From an uncultured Bacilli bacterium (GTDB taxonomy: Bacteria > Bacillota_I > Bacilli_A > RF39 > UBA660): a stretch of DNA of 64,000 bases. Location: positions 25,101 to 89,100 of the forward strand of contig CALVKC010000004.1 in NCBI GenBank assembly GCA_944332505.1, in the 5' to 3' direction. The first letter of the stretch is position 1, and every line of letters begins with the position of its first letter. Positions 40,545 through 48,681 of the stretch are shown here, piece after piece. The notes under the pieces were generated by a model. It did no database searches and was not told the origin of the DNA. It saw only the letters and a list, made by a program, of their open reading frames with translations. Made by a program: the position numbers and the translations under genes.

Positions 40545-41790
40545 CAATTTTAATTTCTTGTTTCAACCTATCATTACTTTTTAGTTCATTATCCTTAGAT
40601 AATCAGTCATCCATAAGAGGATAGTCCACAAGCGTATATTCGGCAGTACTGCCACCTATTATTCTCATTCCCTCGTCCAATATATTCAATGCCGCATTGT
40701 AATCCCTACTAATAAGTTCACCACATTGAGGACATAACCATTCCCTATCATTCAAGGTTAAACCTTTATTAATATAACCACAATTATGACATTTCTTTGA
40801 ACTTGGATAATATCTGTTAATAATCACTATTCGTCTATTATACCATTTAGCCTTATATTCAAGCATCCTACGAAATTCACCAAAATTCATTTCCAATATG
40901 CTTTCAGCTAACTTATGATTTTTAGACATTCCTTTTACATTTAAGTCTTCCATACATATAACTTGGTTTTCGTTAATTATGGAATTACTTACATAATGCA
41001 AATAGTATTCTTTCTTATCACGAATTTTCTTATATAACTTTGCAAGTCTAATCCTTGCTTTATTCCTATTATTACTTCCTTTTTGTTTCCTTGACAATTG
41101 CTTTTGTAACCTTTTTATCTTATTATTCTGTGATTTTTTAAAATGACAATTGTCAAATACTTCGCCATCACTAGTAATAACAAAATCCTTAATTCCAAGG
41201 TCGATACCAATACAATTATCAGTTTGTTTTACATTTTTCATTAAATCACCATCAACAAGAATTGAAAGATAATACTCACCACAAGGTAAACGTTTCAAAG
41301 TGGCTTGTTTAATACAATTTTTATATTTTTGTAAATACTGTGCATATTTTTCATTACATTTAAATTTAATATTTTTAATATTTGCAAGTGAAAGTTTATA
41401 ATCAGTATAAACATTTCTTTTTGATATTGCGCCTAATTCAAATCTACAAGATTGTTTATTATCATGTTTTGTTTTGAATTTAGGAAAACCTTTATGTTGC
41501 TCAAAGAAATTTTTATATGCTGTAAGCATATCTTTCACCGCTTGTTTTAAAACTTTAGAATTTTGTTCTTTAAGCCAAATTAAATTATCATCTTTCAATA
41601 ATTCGTGATGTATAAAATATCCTAACGTTGTAAGTGTTTCGTTTTTTTTATCATTATTATATGATTGTATTTTTTTGTTAAGGCATTGATTATAAACAAA
41701 ACGATAACACCCAAGCAATTTATTAATTTGCATGGTTTGTGTTTTATTTGGATATAATCTTATTTTAATTGCTCTTAATATAATTAAATT
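40545..41790 (-). mobile_element. IS1341-type element B (tnpB only, degraded right end)
   Basis: It has the tnpB gene plus the scaffold blocks TTTCAACCTATCATTAC and ATCCATAAGAGGATAGTCC. It lacks the terminal 40-50 nt (CCGTATAT...CTATGATTTAGG) that copies A and C share, and no tnpA is present. The end next to the guide is therefore missing or has been replaced. Confidence 0.65.
40603..41733 (-). CDS. tnpB: TnpB, IS605/IS1341 family, copy B (376 aa)
   Basis: RuvC motifs DNCIGIDLGIKDFVITSDG, CMEDLNVKGM and SRDYNAALNIL with the zinc finger CHNCG...CPQCG are intact. The coding frame continues upstream of the first ATG without a stop (LRAIKIRLYPNKTQT, matching the N-terminus of copy C), but the initiating ATG has been lost, so either a non-ATG start is used or the protein lacks the conserved first 16 residues. 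The C-terminal STAEYTLVDYPLMDD overlaps the guide-RNA scaffold. Confidence 0.85.
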   Translation of the reverse strand: MQINKLLGCYRFVYNQCLNKKIQSYNNDKKNETLTTLGYFIHHELLKDDNLIWLKEQNSKVLKQAVKDMLTAYKNFFEQHKGFPKFKTKHDNKQSCRFELGAISKRNVYTDYKLSLANIKNIKFKCNEKYAQYLQKYKNCIKQATLKRLPCGEYYLSILVDGDLMKNVKQTDNCIGIDLGIKDFVITSDGEVFDNCHFKKSQNNKIKRLQKQLSRKQKGSNNRNKARIRLAKLYKKIRDKKEYYLHYVSNSIINENQVICMEDLNVKGMSKNHKLAESILEMNFGEFRRMLEYKAKWYNRRIVIINRYYPSSKKCHNCGYINKGLTLNDREWLCPQCGELISRDYNAALNILDEGMRIIGGSTAEYTLVDYPLMDD

Positions 41791-41893
41791 ATATAATGTT
41801 TTTATTTTTCTTTCTATTATAAAAATTACATAAAATGAAAAAAATATTGTTTTTTTTTTTGTATAAAAAGTATAAAAATGTTTAAATTTTTAT

Positions 41894-42088
41894 TTAACTA
41901 TAATTAACACTTAAGCCTTTAACTAATTTAGCAAATTCTTCTTTTGTTAAATCACGGCATTCATAATTTTTAAAATCTTCTGGATGGTTTTTACAATCTT
42001 CAGATATCAATTTTCTAGTCTCTTCATCAGATAGTACATGTCTGATGCATTTTCTACGCTTGTTATTATCATGTGGTTTTATCATCAT
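41894..42088 (-). CDS. Small charged protein (64 aa)
   Basis: Begins MMIKPHDNNKRRKCIRHVLS; basic N-terminus, acidic middle (SEDCKNHPEDFKNYECRD). Its start overlaps the upstream stop by 20 nt. No family recognised. Confidence 0.55.
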   Translation of the reverse strand: MMIKPHDNNKRRKCIRHVLSDEETRKLISEDCKNHPEDFKNYECRDLTKEEFAKLVKGLSVNYS

Positions 42089-42377
42089 TTTTATCGACTA
42101 GTTTAATAAAGGAATTATTGGTTTCAGAAATGTCAAAAAACAAATCTCGTATATTATCATATAATGTCATCATTAATAGTATGATACATTTTATCACACT
42201 AATAATTAAATTATATAAGAAACAAATAAAAATAAAGATATAATAAATAGGATTATTTTTATTTATTTGACCATAATACCCGTCGTTAGTTTCTATTATT
42301 GAAATAACGCCAAAATAGTATAATAGTTTAGTTGACAAGTGACCGTAATTATTAATTATTGAATTATATTTCATCAT
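42069..42377 (-). CDS. Membrane protein (102 aa)
   Basis: A long hydrophobic region (about residues 43-72, YYIFIFICFLYNLIISVIKC) indicates one or two transmembrane helices. No family recognised. Part of a four-gene minus-strand run from 42966 to 41894. Confidence 0.6.
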   Translation of the reverse strand: MMKYNSIINNYGHLSTKLLYYFGVISIIETNDGYYGQINKNNPIYYIFIFICFLYNLIISVIKCIILLMMTLYDNIRDLFFDISETNNSFIKLVDKNDDKTT

Positions 42378-42388
42378 TTTTTTTCAAA

Positions 42389-42718
42389 TTATTTAAAACC
42401 AGTTATTCCAATACATTCATCGTCATCATTAATTTCATTGTTATATTGTTCTAATATTTTGTTATTTTCGCATAATGCGTTTAACAAAAATTTATGCTTC
42501 AGTAACAAAATATCTTTTTTTGTATAGTTTATATAACTGCAATCTTCAATCTCACTAAAATGTAATTGAATAATGTTTTGTTTTTTATCAAAACAAATAA
42601 CAAATTCACTATTATGCGGATTTAATAATAGAAATTCATAAAATTCTATTTCATTATCATGTATTTTAACGAATGACTGTCCTAATTTTAACTCATTAAT
42701 GTTTTTTATTTTTTCCAT
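42389..42718 (-). CDS. Hypothetical protein (109 aa)
   Basis: Begins MEKIKNINELKLGQSFVKIH. It overlaps the preceding stop by 1 nt, which suggests translational coupling with the membrane protein upstream. No family recognised. Confidence 0.6.
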   Translation of the reverse strand: MEKIKNINELKLGQSFVKIHDNEIEFYEFLLLNPHNSEFVICFDKKQNIIQLHFSEIEDCSYINYTKKDILLLKHKFLLNALCENNKILEQYNNEINDDDECIGITGFK

Positions 42719-42966
42719 TACATAAAATTTAATACGCCTATTATTGAAAAATATGTTAACATTCCTATCATTAGGAATTTAATAGCCCATACTATATAAA
42801 ATAAACTTTTATATATTAAAGGATTATTGTTATTTCTAATAATTTTTTCTATATTAAAAATATGACGTTTAAAACGTATTAAAGTTAATTTAACATTAAT
42901 ATTCTTTAATAAATGATATATTGAGAATAATGCCCAAATTATTATTAAAATTATTATTAGTTGCAT
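42718..42966 (-). CDS. Two-pass membrane protein (82 aa)
   Basis: The start is taken as MQLIIILIIIWALFSIYHLL at 42966, because the longer frame (to 43011) covers the TATATTTG promoter. Transmembrane segments at about residues 3-20 and 55-80. No family recognised. Confidence 0.6.
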   Translation of the reverse strand: MQLIIILIIIWALFSIYHLLKNINVKLTLIRFKRHIFNIEKIIRNNNNPLIYKSLFYIVWAIKFLMIGMLTYFSIIGVLNFM

Positions 42967-43069
42967 AAAATTATTATTTTTTATATTACAAATATACAGA
43001 AAATATCCCACAAAATCAAATTAATAATAATATTTATTTATAAATAATGATAATAAAATATAAAAAATT

Positions 43070-43270
43070 ATGTTAGGTGGAATCATATTTATTATAGTTG
43101 TATGGTTTATTCCTATGCTTATTTGGTATATCATCCAAGGAAGAAAGGAGATGACAAGTAAACCATCTTGTGAAGCATCTGCTAAAGAAGTAAAAAACAC
43201 TAAAATCATGTTTTATAGTGCAATTGGAATCGGGATTTTATTAATTATATTAGTACTTATTTTTGGTTAA
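43070..43270 (+). CDS. Two-pass membrane protein (66 aa)
   Basis: Hydrophobic segments at residues 2-22 and 46-65 flank a polar loop (RKEMTSKPSCEASAKEVKNT). It is a lone plus-strand gene with its own terminator. A holin-like role is conceivable but not supported by any motif. Confidence 0.6.
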   Translation: MLGGIIFIIVVWFIPMLIWYIIQGRKEMTSKPSCEASAKEVKNTKIMFYSAIGIGILLIILVLIFG

Positions 43271-43306
43271 TAATAAATGCATGAGAATATTCTCATGCAT
43301 TTATTA
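43271..43306. terminator. Bidirectional terminator
   Basis: A perfect 18-bp palindrome AATAAATGCATGAGAATA with its complement, between convergent genes. Confidence 0.85.
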
Positions 43307-43567
43307 TTATAAGTCAAATTGATTTTTTATTATAGTTATAAATAATTTTTTTGTTATATGTATTTGAGTTATAATATTAGGTCTTGGCTTTTTTATACTA
43401 AATAATTTCAAGCTATCTGTATTAATAATACATTGTTTGTCAAATGGGGCTTGATTTCTAGCTATATCCCCACTTTTAGTTCGTTCATATTTATGTGAAC
43501 TTATTTGGCATAAATCTGATGTACCATTAACACAATTATTTATTGTTCTATAAATATATATTTTCAT
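43307..43567 (-). CDS. Hypothetical basic protein (86 aa)
   Basis: Begins MKIYIYRTINNCVNGTSDLC; basic and Ile/Lys-rich towards the end. No family recognised. It lies between the terminator and the palm-like gene. Confidence 0.55.
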   Translation of the reverse strand: MKIYIYRTINNCVNGTSDLCQISSHKYERTKSGDIARNQAPFDKQCIINTDSLKLFSIKKPRPNIITQIHITKKLFITIIKNQFDL

Positions 43568-43605
43568 AATTCAAATTATTTAAATTTAATTTTATAATAA
43601 ACACA

Positions 43606-44592
43606 TTATTTTATTAAAATTAAATTATCTCTAAAAGAAGCTATCTGGTCATTAAACCAAAATAATTTATCATATTCATTTAGTTCTTGTTTGTTTAATA
43701 TTTTATATATCTGCGCATAATAATATGATGGGACTGATTTAAGTTTAATACCAGTATCACCTTTTATGAATTGCTTTTCAAATACATTCACTTCCGATTT
43801 GTTAATAGTATTAAATTTATGTAGATTTAGAACGAATATATTAGTTTTTATTGGAATTTGTAGCATAGCGTTATGTTCATATTCGTGTACAATATGCCAA
43901 ATTTTTTCTATGTCAGCATATTGTATTGATATGACTAACTCATCGTTCATTAAACTAGCAATCGTATAATTAATATTATTGTTGTCTAATAACTGTTTAA
44001 TTGCAATTAAGATATTCCATATTATATATTTTTCCACCTTAATTTGCCTAGCTGGATTTAATTTTCCAAAGACAACTTGTCTAGTATATTTAGATTCTTT
44101 AATATAGTCTAAATCAGTGAACTTACTAACCCATTCATCATATGTTATTTTATTTTTGTCAAACATTAGATGATTGTAAAATGATAATGCCGAATAATTA
44201 GCTTTAACTAAATCAATAGACAAGAATATTTTTCCATCGTTTTCACAATTATATATGTTTTTAGATGGATAATTATGCGCCTCTTTTGGAAGGTCATACA
44301 TTAATAGTCTATTTTCATGAGAATTGAAATCTTTATAATATTCATTCTCAAGAATGGCACTAATTAGATTGTTTCTTACTAATGAGTATTCATCGATGAA
44401 CGCTTGCGGATTGCCATTGAATTTTGAATTTATGACATCTAATAATTTATTCCATTTTGTTCTAGATTTATATATTCCTTCATATAAATCAAGAAAATAT
44501 TCGAAAATATCGTTTTCGAATATGTCGATTGGTAAATTATAATCACTTACGAACCTTTTTTTCAAGGCATTAACACTATCATTATTATTCAT
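43606..44592 (-). CDS. Hypothetical protein with palm-like motifs (328 aa)
   Basis: FLSIDLVKANYSALSFYN resembles a polymerase motif A (Asp, then a KANYSAL segment), RQVVFGKLNPARQIKVEKYI sits where an O-helix or motif B would be, and SLMNDELVISIQYADIEKIW resembles the HDELV of family A motif C (with N in place of H). I have seen similar unnamed proteins in large phages. This is suggestive of a palm-fold enzyme but far from proof; no exonuclease or thumb domain is visible. Confidence 0.4.
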   Translation of the reverse strand: MNNNDSVNALKKRFVSDYNLPIDIFENDIFEYFLDLYEGIYKSRTKWNKLLDVINSKFNGNPQAFIDEYSLVRNNLISAILENEYYKDFNSHENRLLMYDLPKEAHNYPSKNIYNCENDGKIFLSIDLVKANYSALSFYNHLMFDKNKITYDEWVSKFTDLDYIKESKYTRQVVFGKLNPARQIKVEKYIIWNILIAIKQLLDNNNINYTIASLMNDELVISIQYADIEKIWHIVHEYEHNAMLQIPIKTNIFVLNLHKFNTINKSEVNVFEKQFIKGDTGIKLKSVPSYYYAQIYKILNKQELNEYDKLFWFNDQIASFRDNLILIK

Positions 44593-44717
44593 ATTAAATT
44601 ATAAGTTTATTATAGAACAAAGATAGTAATTTTTTTTTATTATTAATTGAAAAAAATGTTAAATTTTTATAATAAAAAAACGCTTTTTAAATATTTATCA
44701 TAAAATTAAATAATATT

Positions 44718-45299
44718 ATGATACTAGGTTCACATAATTCAATAACATATAAAAAACCAAAATATTGGTGGAAATTTTTTATGATACCGTTTGCAAGATG
44801 TCAAAATAAAAATTTACAATATCAATATGATAAAGGTGTACGTTGTTTTGATATTAGAATTAGACCAACAAAAACACATGAAATTGAATTTGCGCATGGT
44901 ATGTTAGATTTTAGTAAAGATGCAATTAAAGATTTAGATTTAATTTATTCTAAATGTGTAAGTGAAAACGAAAAAGTTTACATTAGACTTATTTTAGAAG
45001 ATACTTTAGTTAAATTAGATGACAATGCTGCAGAAAATTGGTTTATTGACTTTGTTAAAATGATGGAAAATCAATATCCTTTCTTCATCATTTTTGAATG
45101 TCGTAGAAAAAGTGATTGGAAACAATTAGTCACCCCTAAATCTAATTATTATCCAAAAATAGACCAGCATGTATCTTCAATGTCAAAAGATGTAAGATGG
45201 TATGAAAAAATAATACCTTATCTGTATGCTATACGTACAAATAAAGACTATGAACCAGATGAAACTTGCGATATTGTATTTTTTGACTTCATAAAATAA
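44718..45299 (+). CDS. PI-PLC-like phosphodiesterase (193 aa)
   Basis: MILGSHNSITYKKPKYWWKF (first catalytic His in SHNS), GVRCFDIRIRP, and FAHGML (second His) give the X-domain core of phosphatidylinositol-specific phospholipase C-like enzymes. At 193 aa it is a minimal catalytic domain with no signal peptide, so it acts in the cytoplasm or is carried in the virion. The substrate could be a host lipid or a cyclic phosphodiester. It is followed by a strong terminator. Confidence 0.72.
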   Translation: MILGSHNSITYKKPKYWWKFFMIPFARCQNKNLQYQYDKGVRCFDIRIRPTKTHEIEFAHGMLDFSKDAIKDLDLIYSKCVSENEKVYIRLILEDTLVKLDDNAAENWFIDFVKMMENQYPFFIIFECRRKSDWKQLVTPKSNYYPKIDQHVSSMSKDVRWYEKIIPYLYAIRTNKDYEPDETCDIVFFDFIK

Positions 45300-45300
45300 A

Positions 45301-45322
45301 AAAACGAGCATTTGCTCGTTTT
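45301..45322. terminator. Bidirectional terminator
   Basis: AAAACGAGCA/TGCTCGTTTT with flanking A and T runs, between the convergent PI-PLC and 102-aa genes. Confidence 0.85.
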
Positions 45323-45325
45323 TTA

Positions 45326-45634
45326 TCACCAAGGCAATTTAATATTACCAAGTTTATCTTTAATTTCTTGTATTGTCGATTTTAAGCCATCAATTTCATT
45401 ATTTACCTTATTCATTGTTTCATCAACAGATTCAAATGTTTTAGTTATTTGGCTTAAATCTATTGATTTAACATTATCAATAGCTTCACTGATAGAATTA
45501 ATCTTTTCTTTCACGTCTTCACTAATTTTATTTATCTCAGTTTCATATTTTTTATAAAAATATAAACCAACAGCAAATATTATAAAGAATAAAATTATAT
45601 TTGCTATTATACATCCAAATATTACATTTAACAT
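45326..45634 (-). CDS. Membrane-anchored coiled-coil protein (102 aa)
   Basis: An N-terminal transmembrane helix (about residues 5-27) is followed by a long heptad-patterned helix (INKISEDVKEKINSISEAID, then VNNEIDGLKSTIQEIKDKLG). This is the general layout of Rz-like spanins or phage membrane scaffolds; no signal for either is specific. Confidence 0.6.
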   Translation of the reverse strand: MLNVIFGCIIANIILFFIIFAVGLYFYKKYETEINKISEDVKEKINSISEAIDNVKSIDLSQITKTFESVDETMNKVNNEIDGLKSTIQEIKDKLGNIKLPW

Positions 45635-45700
45635 AATAATTAATTTTTAATTAGGTTATTTTATTACTATAAATATTTATTATATATAAAATATAGAATT

Positions 45701-46420
45701 ATGCTATTGGAAAATAATGATTATCATCAATATTACGATTATATTAATGAATATTCTCCATACACTATTTTTAGTATGGTAATGTCTAAGACTAATCTGT
45801 GGAGTCCACTTATAAAACCAAGTATGTATAAGCAGGCTCTAAGTGAATTTGTTAAATACGGTAAATTAAATAGATTTCCAGATAAATATGTGTATAAGTG
45901 GATGGGCATAATTATGAAGAATACAGCAATATTAAGAGCTACAACTGAAATTGCTGGGCATTCAGAATATCTGCCTTTTGATGATTTTTATGATTATTTT
46001 TTTAATGACGAAGGTTTAGATGAAAATGGAATGTCGTGGGAAGATTTTCTATCCGAACATGATTTAGATGAATCGGACAAATATGAAGGTATGACTGAAT
46101 ATCTTGATGAGGTTGGTTTTTATGATAACCTAGTATTACCAGATGGTTCTGATGCTTGGAGTGATTTTGGAATAGAACCTATTGAGAAATTAATATCAGA
46201 ATATAATGATGATTTATCACCAGAGAGAGTTCTAGTATTAATTAATAAAATATTAGATATAACACACTATAGAGGTGATTTAAGTTCAATATTTATTGAT
46301 GGTGGAGCAAAGTCTCTTAATAATATAACATATAACGAATCTAAGCAGAATAAAAAAGTATATCTAACTGAGAATCAATTAAAAAAATTATTAAACTATG
46401 GTAAAAATATTGATAAATGA
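45701..46420 (+). CDS. Hypothetical protein with C-terminal helix tag (239 aa)
   Basis: Acidic, Tyr-rich protein ending in KVYLTENQLKKLLNYGKNID, one of the clearest C-terminal tags. Its TGA stop overlaps the coding start of the next gene (46398), so the two are co-expressed. No catalytic motif recognised. Confidence 0.65.
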   Translation: MLLENNDYHQYYDYINEYSPYTIFSMVMSKTNLWSPLIKPSMYKQALSEFVKYGKLNRFPDKYVYKWMGIIMKNTAILRATTEIAGHSEYLPFDDFYDYFFNDEGLDENGMSWEDFLSEHDLDESDKYEGMTEYLDEVGFYDNLVLPDGSDAWSDFGIEPIEKLISEYNDDLSPERVLVLINKILDITHYRGDLSSIFIDGGAKSLNNITYNESKQNKKVYLTENQLKKLLNYGKNIDK

Positions 46421-47747
46421 ATCGTCATATCTAATGTTGTTTGAAGCAGCAACAATTAATGATATATATAACAAATATTATTCTAATATACCAGAGGATA
46501 TTTTTAATAAAATAGTTACATCAGACCCAACATGGAACTCTGATAAACCTGATAAAATGGGTAAATATGGTAAATGGCTTCTATCATTATATATGAGAAA
46601 AAATCTTAAATTAGAAGATTTATATAAGGCAAACGAATATTTAAAATATTTTACGAAATATTATAATATGATTAATAATAAAGATATTAATACATATAAA
46701 ACATTACAAGAGTTATTTTTAGTTGTTCAACCATATATGGATAATCAAGAACATGCTACAAGTAAACAAGACCTAGTTCGTAAAATTAAAGAAGGTGCTG
46801 AAAAAGTTTATGAAGATAATGAATGGTTGATAATAGTGCCACATACTGAAGAAGCCTCTTGTTATTATGGAAAAGGAACACAATGGTGTACAGCAGCCAA
46901 TAACGGTAATAATATGTTTGAATATTACAATGATAATGGTAATTTATACATCAATATAAATAAGCTGACACATGAGAAATACCAATTTCATTTTGAAACA
47001 GATAGTTTTATGGATGAAACTGATTCACCAATTGAAGAACCAATATGTGAAGAAATTGGATTAACTGACGGAGCATTAAATTGGTATAAAAATAATGTTA
47101 ATGAATGGGAAAAAATATGTCAAGAGAAATTGGTTATAATGGTATTAAATGATTCCGATAACGAGATAGCACTTAAAAAAACCATATATTCTAAATATTG
47201 GAATTTAGTTGAAACCGATTCACCTAGTAATGTAATTGCATCGGACTTAATTATAAATCCTAATATCGATGCAAATGCCTACAATAAGCAATTATATTAT
47301 AATAAATATCTATCTTTCAAAAATGCATATGGCTATAACACACTAATATCTTATGACATGTATAATGGTAGTATATATTTAGTTGGGTATAAATATAAAT
47401 ACATTAATAAATTAGACAATGATTATGCTGATACTAGTGACATAATATTCGTGGAAACAGTTGATGATGAAAATGTATATGAAATAATATCAATACCATC
47501 AAATGAAACAATTTATAAAAAAAATAATAGTGATTTAATACATCACGCTAAAGTGTTAGCATATGATATTATTGCGGTTTATAAGAAAAATAATTTAATT
47601 GATTTGGTTAATTGCGATGGATATCAATTAGATGATATTCAGTTAATTAATGATGAGTTACAAATTGATGATTATGGTTATGGTATTGTATTAAATTCAG
47701 ATGGAGAAGAAATAAAGTTTGATTTAGATACGTTTGATATCGAATAA
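46398..47747 (+). CDS. Tagged protein with GKGTQWCTA domain (449 aa)
   Basis: Begins MVKILINESSYLMLFEAATI (tag-like). The region IIVPHTEEASCYYGKGTQWC, followed by NGNLYININK, matches a domain found in several phage hypothetical proteins and, in a variant form, in the 466-aa protein at 34968. Function unknown. Ends at a strong terminator. Confidence 0.65.
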   Translation: MVKILINESSYLMLFEAATINDIYNKYYSNIPEDIFNKIVTSDPTWNSDKPDKMGKYGKWLLSLYMRKNLKLEDLYKANEYLKYFTKYYNMINNKDINTYKTLQELFLVVQPYMDNQEHATSKQDLVRKIKEGAEKVYEDNEWLIIVPHTEEASCYYGKGTQWCTAANNGNNMFEYYNDNGNLYININKLTHEKYQFHFETDSFMDETDSPIEEPICEEIGLTDGALNWYKNNVNEWEKICQEKLVIMVLNDSDNEIALKKTIYSKYWNLVETDSPSNVIASDLIINPNIDANAYNKQLYYNKYLSFKNAYGYNTLISYDMYNGSIYLVGYKYKYINKLDNDYADTSDIIFVETVDDENVYEIISIPSNETIYKKNNSDLIHHAKVLAYDIIAVYKKNNLIDLVNCDGYQLDDIQLINDELQIDDYGYGIVLNSDGEEIKFDLDTFDIE

Positions 47748-47750
47748 AAA

Positions 47751-47770
47751 AGAGCGCTAATTAGCGCTCT
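47751..47770. terminator. Bidirectional terminator
   Basis: AGAGCGCTAATTAGCGCTCT palindrome flanked by A and T runs, between convergent genes. Confidence 0.85.
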
Positions 47771-47776
47771 TTTTAT

Positions 47777-47977
47777 TTATCTATGATAGTGATTATGATG
47801 ATGTCGATGATGATAATGATGGTTATAATAATAGTAATAATTAGGATAATGATAATATCTATGATAATAAATCACCCTATCTTTTTTATGATAAGTATCA
47901 ACATTATCACATAACATAACGCAGCTTGACATACATATACACGTTAATAACAAAATAATATATTGTAATATTTTCAT
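47777..47977 (-). CDS. His/Tyr-rich lipoprotein (66 aa)
   Basis: The start MKILQYIILLLTCICMSSCV gives a signal peptide with lipobox ending at Cys. The mature part is mostly Tyr and His (YYYNHHYHHRHHHNHYHR), a metal-binding composition. A lipoprotein of this kind could modify the cell surface or sequester metals. The longer frame (47995) overlaps the upstream kptA stop. Confidence 0.6.
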   Translation of the reverse strand: MKILQYIILLLTCICMSSCVMLCDNVDTYHKKDRVIYYHRYYHYPNYYYYYNHHYHHRHHHNHYHR

Positions 47978-47991
47978 ATGTTTATAATTTA

Positions 47992-48531
47992 TCAATAAAT
48001 AGTCTCAATTATATATTTTGAAGCGACATATTCAGTTAACCATACATCATTATTAGAATGATAAAAAATAATACCGTCATCAGACATTTGATGTGAATCT
48101 ATCTTTAATATTACTGGGTTACCATGACGAGCACCTACTTTTTTTGCAGTATTCACATCATTAGATAGATGTACAAAATTACGAGACATTTTTTTTATCC
48201 CATCTTTATAAATAGATTCTAAAAATAGAGTAGTTGTTCCATGATACAATTCATTTGGGGGTATTTCTGTTTTTAAATCTACATTTATTGGTATTGAATG
48301 CCCTTGTCTAGCTCTAATTTTAGTTTTATCTGAATTATATTCATATCTGTTTTTATCATTAGTATTTACAATAATATCAATATCCTCTTTAGTATAGCCA
48401 TGATTCTTTATCAAATCACTAATTTCTCTATACCCATGATTATCAAAATTATAAGCTTTATCATGGCGTAATAGAAATGATAAATGTTTACCTTTTTTTA
48501 TTATTAATTTATTATTCATATTATTATTCAT
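47992..48531 (-). CDS. kptA: RNA 2'-phosphotransferase, KptA/Tpt1 family (179 aa)
   Basis: Family motifs: KGKHLSFLLRHDKAYNFDNH, RARQGHSIPIN, LYHGTTTLFLESIYKDGIKK, and RNFVHLSNDVNTAKKVGARH. KptA removes a 2'-phosphate left on RNA by an end-healing ligation, using NAD; in eukaryotes this completes tRNA splicing. In bacteria and phages the substrate is uncertain but repaired or spliced tRNA is the usual suggestion. The ATG overlaps the stop of the interrupted DUF4406 gene (TAATG), so the two were translationally coupled. Confidence 0.9.
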   Translation of the reverse strand: MNNNMNNKLIIKKGKHLSFLLRHDKAYNFDNHGYREISDLIKNHGYTKEDIDIIVNTNDKNRYEYNSDKTKIRARQGHSIPINVDLKTEIPPNELYHGTTTLFLESIYKDGIKKMSRNFVHLSNDVNTAKKVGARHGNPVILKIDSHQMSDDGIIFYHSNNDVWLTEYVASKYIIETIY

Positions 48532-48681
48532 TATGAAATAAATTTTTCAATATCAGCGTATTGTATTTTTTGTATGTTATATGTAGTAGCAACAAAATCT
48601 TCAACACGGCAACCTTTACTGTTTTCCCACCCACTCATTTGTATAATTACATCACAATCCATTAATTTTTCAATATCCTTA
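48531..48681 (-). pseudogene. 3' half of DUF4406-type gene split by an IS element
   Basis: The frame KDIEKLMDCDVIIQMSGWEN then SKGCRVEDFVA is the C-terminal half of the DUF4406 fold (nucleoside 2-deoxyribosyltransferase-like). It starts at the right end of element C; the N-terminal half lies at 50089-50451 and fits in frame (DSYYMG + KDIEKL). Confidence 0.8.
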
